This document shows, one piece after another, positions 60,401 to 64,000 of a DNA stretch of 64,000 bases. Each line of letters starts with the position of its first letter. Position 1 is the stretch's first letter. A program made the position numbers and the translations under genes. The stretch is taken from assembly GCF_900112065.1 (NCBI RefSeq), contig NZ_FOKE01000016.1, positions 1-64,000 on the forward strand, given 5' to 3'. Source of the stretch: Cohnella sp. OV330. GTDB taxonomy: Bacteria; Bacillota; Bacilli; Paenibacillales; Paenibacillaceae. The notes beneath the pieces are model-generated. The model had not been told where the DNA came from. It saw only the letters and a program-made list of their open reading frames with translations, and made no database searches.

Positions 60401-62272
60401 ATCTCCCGTGCCCGCATAGCCGTGAATGTTGAAGATGTCGTAGTACCCGGCATACGGCTCTTGCAGCGCATCGACCGCCATCTGGCGATCGGCGGACGTT
60501 CCCGCGACAGGCGAAAAGCCGCTTGTCGAGACGTAAAGCTCCAGTTCGTGTCCTGTTTCCGTTAGATACTCCGCCTTCACCCGTTGCGCCTGCTCATGGG
60601 CGATCTCCAGCATCCGGAAATACTCGGCCTCCGTGCCCGAGAAGCTGGCCGCGAGAAAGGGCGGATGGAAATTGGCTTCGTTGCCGATCTCATAGTATTT
60701 GACCTTGCCCGCGTAGCGCTTCATCGTCTGGTAGACGTAATCCGCCCAATCGTCGCCCGCGCCGGGAACGCCGTTCTGGGACAGAATGTCCTGGGAAACG
60801 TAGCGGTCGGCGATGTATTGATAGGAGGACGGGTAACCTTGTGCCGGGATCGCGCTGACGGGCGGCCGCGTCGATGCCCAGTTCGGCGGATTGCCGAGCA
60901 CGGCCAGCACGTCCATGTCCGCTTCGCTCGCGGCGTTCACATACTGGTCCGCATGCTCCCAGGTGTATTGCCCCTGCTCCGGCTCGACAGCATACCACAG
61001 GAATACCCGCGACTCCTCCCAGGCGCGGGTCGCGCTCGTGTTAATTTGCGACCAAGGCGACATGCTGTCCTTGTAGTCCGAGTGCGTACCGTAGTAGTCC
61101 GCATACACGCCGTCGGCAACCGAAATCTCGTTGTCCGGCAGCTTGGAGATCGCGCTCCTATAGACGATGGCGTCGCCTGCACCAGAGCTGACGTTCGTCT
61201 CCAGATTCCAGAATCCGACCTTGCCGGACAGCTCGGGCAGCGGAAGCTCCTCGATTCTATACTGTCCGTCCGCCGGCACGGTCACGGACTGCGTATGGGT
61301 AAACGCCACAGCGCCTTCTGGATCGGTCGCCTTGACGGTGACATCGTACGTACGAGCCGCGGCGCCGTAATTGACCGTCATGACGGGATAGACTGCCTCT
61401 GCCTGCTTCGCGAACACTTGCTTGTCGTTGCGGAATGCCGGCTTGGCGACGCTATACCCGGACGAAGCATGCCAGGGCGTCTCGAATTTCTCCGTTTGCA
61501 CGGGCTGATCCAGCGTAATGTTGCCGAGCAGAGAGGTGTCCGTGCCCTGGCTGAACGAGGCGGTGCTTGTCTCAAGTTCATTGGCCGCCAGCGCCCTTGT
61601 CGAGATCTTCAGGTTGCTCACGTTGAACGGAGAGCCCCGTTCGACCATGAACTCGTAGGGCATGAATTTCTCCTGGACGGGATCGATGGAAGTCGGCTGG
61701 TTAACGAGAGCGATCCCATCCTTGTAGATGGCAACGTGACCTCCCGGACCCAGCTTCCACGCGAACGCGAGATTAAAGGACTGGCCGACCGTATAGTTCA
61801 AGCTGGCAGGCTGCGCGTAGGCGAATGCCCCCGTCGTGCCGGAACCGTTCTTGACGAAAAAAGTCAGCGGCTGCGCGTAATTCGTACCCGTCGGCTTGCT
61901 GGTCGGCGGGGGGATGTGCGCGTTGATCAGCGTATTGCCGGGTCCGCCCTGCTCCGGGATGGCGCGGAACAGGAAGTCGTACCAGTTGCCGAATTCCTCA
62001 TACGGCTTGTCGAGCCGCACCGTCATCTCGATCGTGCCTTCGTTCGGGTTGAGGATGCCCGGCGCAAAGTCTCGGTACCAGGTCTCGTTGGGGATAAAGT
62101 AGGTTGATGCGTTTGGGACGCTCGTGGTAAACGCGGGCGCTGCTGCCGAAACCTCCTTGAGCGCTCTCGTCGCCGGCGAGGCGATCGCCAGCAGCAGAAG
62201 CAGGCAGACCGCCAACCGTGCGATTTTACCCCTGCCTTTTGCCGGCCGCAAACCTTTTTTCTCCATCGTCAT
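57452..62272 (-). CDS. Secreted multimodular glycoside hydrolase (clan GH-A, GH39/GH5-like)
   Basis: 1606 residues. Signal peptide (1-about 44); LamG/concanavalin-like N-terminal region (about 45-230); a (beta/alpha)8 domain about 390-750 with acid/base Glu in [14 protein letters not shown] (near 525) and nucleophile Glu in [11 protein letters not shown] (near 645), the clan GH-A pattern; then two tandem pairs of a carbohydrate-binding-module-4-like domain ([13 protein letters not shown] near 807; [13 protein letters not shown] near 1112) followed by a golvesin-like domain ([20 protein letters not shown] and its copy); and two C-terminal Fn3/CBM-like repeats ([20 protein letters not shown] and copy, from about 1427). 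No SLH or sortase anchor, so released. Substrate unknown. GGAGGAAA precedes the ATG; a cre lies 45 bp upstream. Confidence 0.85.
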   Translation of the reverse strand: MTMEKKGLRPAKGRGKIARLAVCLLLLLAIASPATRALKEVSAAAPAFTTSVPNASTYFIPNETWYRDFAPGILNPNEGTIEMTVRLDKPYEEFGNWYDFLFRAIPEQGGPGNTLINAHIPPPTSKPTGTNYAQPLTFFVKNGSGTTGAFAYAQPASLNYTVGQSFNLAFAWKLGPGGHVAIYKDGIALVNQPTSIDPVQEKFMPYEFMVERGSPFNVSNLKISTRALAANELETSTASFSQGTDTSLLGNITLDQPVQTEKFETPWHASSGYSVAKPAFRNDKQVFAKQAEAVYPVMTVNYGAAARTYDVTVKATDPEGAVAFTHTQSVTVPADGQYRIEELPLPELSGKVGFWNLETNVSSGAGDAIVYRSAISKLPDNEISVADGVYADYYGTHSDYKDSMSPWSQINTSATRAWEESRVFLWYAVEPEQGQYTWEHADQYVNAASEADMDVLAVLGNPPNWASTRPPVSAIPAQGYPSSYQYIADRYVSQDILSQNGVPGAGDDWADYVYQTMKRYAGKVKYYEIGNEANFHPPFLAASFSGTEAEYFRMLEIAHEQAQRVKAEYLTETGHELELYVSTSGFSPVAGTSADRQMAVDALQEPYAGYYDIFNIHGYAGTGDIKNDVLAAYRNAKANHPNLQLWQGEYYPLTAPTTAKKLYDTVDKYLDFLSNGFDKYFTMGHPADNMFVNRFTLSPTEVFQTTAVLQNEMRKVAAYGGSYGNFPKEAQLPVKHYMRRTDGNYLSVLSADSQPMGIMIGNASKILRVVDNYGNAVPVQAGGSVFKKDTLFIVSSERLQITGLDVPETPLIRNGGFEQLSGDPTGGPAAVTADQWQMGPGAGAYGTNAYVNRTATGAHEGANAMTFDSTGVSSGHVFMYQSFNVEEKGTYMLSAYIRKTAGGTDLQPELNAWDGTSDHQVAAVTLTGQYAYYSEPLTVQGPTSLTVKIGILSGTGKLDIDGVSFKRVEVSMDNSDPTGVTFAGTVPGSAWDNTKTNAGANLKNFAVNTSHDGTASVTYTPNIPLTGMYDVYEWHHATSGSTAAPFTIHHASGTAQVGVNQTAATGGKWNLVGSYPFEGGTAGSVVITNNFAVSTGNFILADGIKFVRIGDMPAAFANGDFESLSGDPAGNPASVLLSGWQMGEGAYGTNAYVNATNPFQGAYALTFDSAGAPGGRSDMTQSFTTLEPGTYALSAYVKQLDGGTGVRPALDVTDGNGLHLLPSVTLTGQYGYYAQTVVVPAKTDVSVRIGIRAGSGKVSFDNVSFVRVPDNVAIEMDNKDASGVVFSDGSWRNTGVNAGAFKGDFAVNSTRGGGATATYTPPIPEAGMYDVYEWHHTTAGPTDAPFTIRDAEGTTDILVDQSKNGGKWNKIGTCSFLPGATGSVSIANGHLTSNFILADGIKFVRTGPYTPAALASAKPGKPVLSDTSGYSGLSDGNYAVTMNMWWGANGTQYKLFENGVPIDTTTLKDASPAAQQATIELTGRKNGTYVYTCELTNALGSTACEPHTVVVSDADPGKPVLSNDNWDRDGAYKVTMNMWWGTNGTKYKLYENGQLIDEQALSSHTPEAQTASTAVSGRAPGVYHYRAELTNAAGKTESAVMDVTVV

Positions 62273-62316
62273 TTTCCTCCGCTTCGTTCGGATGTGTTGC
62301 CCGCATGGATGTTTTA

Positions 62317-62330
62317 TGTAATCGCTTCCA
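62317..62330 (-). promoter_or_regulatory. Catabolite response element (cre) before the glycosidase gene
   Basis: TGTAATCGCTTCCA matches the CcpA-binding consensus TGWAANCGNTNWCA at 13 of 14 positions. It lies 45-58 bp upstream of the ATG, consistent with glucose repression by a roadblock or promoter overlap. Confidence 0.6.
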
Positions 62331-62483
62331 TTTGGACACTCCCACTATAAGCAACGGAGGAACCTGCGAAAACGGGATAAAGCTACGATTAGGTGGCGAA
62401 AGTTATCGTCCTAGCCCCAGTTACGCGGTTTTTCCGGCTAACTCTCCGCATCCACCGCCCCAGCCGTCCGCCTCAAGGCCGAA

Positions 62484-62524
62484 TAAAAAAATCCCGGCCC
62501 CCTCGCTTGGAGGACAACCGGGAT
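62484..62524 (-). terminator. Terminator of the sugar-binding-protein gene
   Basis: ATCCCGG (62491-62497) and CCGGGAT (62518-62524) pair around a GC-rich loop; the minus-strand transcript ends in a run of seven U. Confidence 0.85.
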
Positions 62525-62532
62525 CGCAGCCT

Positions 62533-64000
62533 TTATTTCGCGTTGTTGTAAGCGTCGTTCAACGCCTTCTCGACGTCTTCTCCGCCCGCTTGCTTCCACT
62601 TCTCGAGGAACTGGTCATAGGCGGTCAGCGGCAGCGCGCCGGTGATGATCTTCAGGAAGTACTGATCGCGCAGATCCTTCAGCTCCGTACTCTTCTGATC
62701 GACGAGCGGAATCGGCGCGACGAGATCGACGACGTTTACGTACTTGGCGACTTTGGAGACCGGGGTGAAGTATGGGCTAAGGCCGGCGTTTTCCATCCGC
62801 TGCAAGCCCAGGTCGACGGTATCGAACATGTTGTAATACACCTTGTAGGCGATGTTGCTCATCTCCGGAAGCGCCACGTTCTTTCCGTTTTCCTTTTTAA
62901 AGTGCGTGCCTTCAATCCCGAAGGAAATAAAGTCGATGATGGCCGGATCCGAAGCCTTGTTCAGGAACTGAACGACTTCCTTCGCGTGCTTGCTTGCTTT
63001 GGGGATGATGAAGTACTTGGAGATGGTGGACGATGCACCCATGCCGAACGAGCCGTTGCTGCCCGTCGGCGGATCGATGTACGCCAGGTCGCTGTTCGCG
63101 TTCTTCTCCTTCGACGCCGTGACGATCGCCGGGCCTTCCCACCAGCCGAGCGTAGCCAGCGCCGCTTTTCCATTCGACAGCTTCTCCTTCACGTTATCCG
63201 TCTTGTTGACGACGGACTCCTTGTCGATCAAGCCTTCCGCGAACAGCTTGGAGGCAAACGCAAGGAAGTCCTTCGCTTCCGGCTGCGCAGCCGTGTAGAC
63301 GACCTTGCCGTCCTTCTGCACGTAGTCGACGGGCGGATAGAACATGCTCGCGATCGCCTCGAGCCCGGTTAATCCTTCCGACAGATTGGCCGTATACGGC
63401 GCCATATCCGGCTTTTTCTCTTTGATCGTCTTCAGCGCATTGTAGAATTCATCCTGCGTCTTCGGCAAGCCAAGCCCCAGCTCCGTCAGCACGTCCTTGC
63501 GCGCCGTCAAGCCATAGGACGCGTTGCTGTAGCTGAACGTCCGGATGGCATAGATCTGGCCGTCCCACATCGCCGACTTCCACTGCTCCGGCGAGAGCAG
63601 CGACTTGATATTTGGACCGTCCTCGTCGAGCAGCGCGTCGAGCGGCGTGAGCAGCCCTTGCTGCGCGAAGTTGCCGAATTGCGCCTTCTCCGAGTTGCCC
63701 ATGATGATCAGATCCGGCGTATCGCCGGAGGCCATGAGCACGTTCAGCTTCTGGTGAAGCGCTTCCGCATCCTTCGGCAGGAGCTCCCATTGGACGTCGA
63801 AGCCGGTCTTCTCGCGGATGCCGTCCGCGATCTCATTGTGGTTGACGTCCTTCCCGCTCGGGAACTCGGCGATATTGTTCGGCACCAGAATCTTGAGCGT
63901 GACCTTCTGCCCGCTTGCCGTCGGGCTGCCGGAGGCCGCCGAGGACGAAGCGCCCGAGGAGGAAGCAGCCGAGGACGAGGCTGCCTCGCTGGCGGACGAT
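62533..64000 (-). CDS. Sugar ABC transporter substrate-binding lipoprotein (5' end beyond window)
   Basis: At least 489 codons; the frame is open to the right edge, so the visible first GTG/ATG-like start at 63885 is internal. The part nearest the edge is a Ser/Ala-rich tether of the sort that follows a lipobox. Mature domain: SBP family 1 (VTLKILVPNNIAEFPSGKDV, LLPKDAEALHQKLNVLMASG, DTPDLIIMGNSEKA, EDGPNIKSLL, SNGKAALATLGWWEG). Long-chain members of this group bind oligosaccharides. The terminator at 62484 separates it from the glycosidase gene; the permeases are not in view. Confidence 0.9.
   Translation of the reverse strand, partial: SSASEAASSSAASSSGASSSAASGSPTASGQKVTLKILVPNNIAEFPSGKDVNHNEIADGIREKTGFDVQWELLPKDAEALHQKLNVLMASGDTPDLIIMGNSEKAQFGNFAQQGLLTPLDALLDEDGPNIKSLLSPEQWKSAMWDGQIYAIRTFSYSNASYGLTARKDVLTELGLGLPKTQDEFYNALKTIKEKKPDMAPYTANLSEGLTGLEAIASMFYPPVDYVQKDGKVVYTAAQPEAKDFLAFASKLFAEGLIDKESVVNKTDNVKEKLSNGKAALATLGWWEGPAIVTASKEKNANSDLAYIDPPTGSNGSFGMGASSTISKYFIIPKASKHAKEVVQFLNKASDPAIIDFISFGIEGTHFKKENGKNVALPEMSNIAYKVYYNMFDTVDLGLQRMENAGLSPYFTPVSKVAKYVNVVDLVAPIPLVDQKSTELKDLRDQYFLKIITGALPLTAYDQFLEKWKQAGGEDVEKALNDAYNNAK

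Noticed and set aside
57596-60565. Plus-strand ORF of 989 codons opposite the glycosidase gene
   Set aside because: Arg/Val-rich antisense shadow of a high-GC gene, no ribosome binding site or domain; the minus frame has clear enzyme motifs.

Overview
The window looks like a chromosomal segment of a moderately GC-rich, spore-forming Firmicute of the Paenibacillaceae (Cohnella/Paenibacillus-like). This is inferred from strong AGGAGG-type ribosome binding sites with frequent TTG/GTG starts, an S-layer-homology surface protein, a Spo0E-like protein, BMP-type nucleoside transport, PadR/DUF1048 and HxlR/MerR-type regulators, and a catabolite-response element before a secreted glycosidase. No rRNA, tRNA or CRISPR array was seen. 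It reads as core-plus-accessory chromosome; the only mobile-element gene is the tail of an IS110-type transposase at the left edge.

Layout. 1-3.7 kb: IS110 tail, MmyB-like regulator, GrpB protein, and a divergent phytanoyl-CoA-dioxygenase/AraC pair. 3.75-6.6 kb: an AT-rich accessory patch with a small membrane ORF, a soluble hypothetical and an RDD membrane protein, then a 32-codon relic of an HtrA-like protease and an unlisted 26-residue BsrE/TxpA-like type I toxin with a predicted convergent antisense RNA. 6.6-8.5 kb: SDR/MerR divergent pair with a dyad in a 19-bp promoter spacer. 8.6-14.5 kb: a 1970-residue surface protein (two lamin-tail domains, metallophosphoesterase, three SLH repeats). 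14.7-18.5 kb: GyrI-like, TIM-barrel, GGDEF and DinB proteins. 18.6-21.7 kb: ECF sigma, probable anti-sigma and a membrane-anchored carboxypeptidase-regulatory/TPR protein. 21.7-24.4 kb: polar amino-acid ABC transporter with a divergent HxlR regulator. 26-30.2 kb: ArsR-SRPBCC-VOC operon and PadR-DUF1048-DUF1048-ABC exporter operon.

30.5-36.6 kb: a nucleoside-uptake operon (BMP lipoprotein, double ATPase, two permeases) that also holds a molybdopterin oxidoreductase and a nucleoside phosphorylase. 37-39.7 kb: holin-sized membrane protein, AI-2E transporter, stand-alone MurG. 39.8-41.6 kb: ECF sigma factor coupled to a BtrH-like protein. 42-45.3 kb: sulfurtransferase, MFS transporter, GNAT, zinc ribbon. 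45.5-47.2 kb: MotAB flagellar stator. 47.26-47.70 kb: nine 51-bp hairpin repeats. 47.7-49.5 kb: glucosaminidase, TadA, Spo0E-like protein. 49.7-55.1 kb: OmpR-type two-component system beside a MacB/FtsX ABC system, with a 22-bp-phased CTGTAAG repeat in the intergenic region. 55.3-64 kb: carbohydrate locus (AraC regulator, zinc-type dehydrogenase, 1606-residue secreted glycosidase with a cre site, sugar-binding lipoprotein running off the right edge).

The least expected items are the tiny type I toxin locus, three unrelated families of intergenic hairpin repeats, two DnaA-box clusters 4 kb apart that are not beside dnaA, and two ECF-sigma modules whose partner proteins are unusual. All functional calls rest on reading motifs and gene order; no database search was run.
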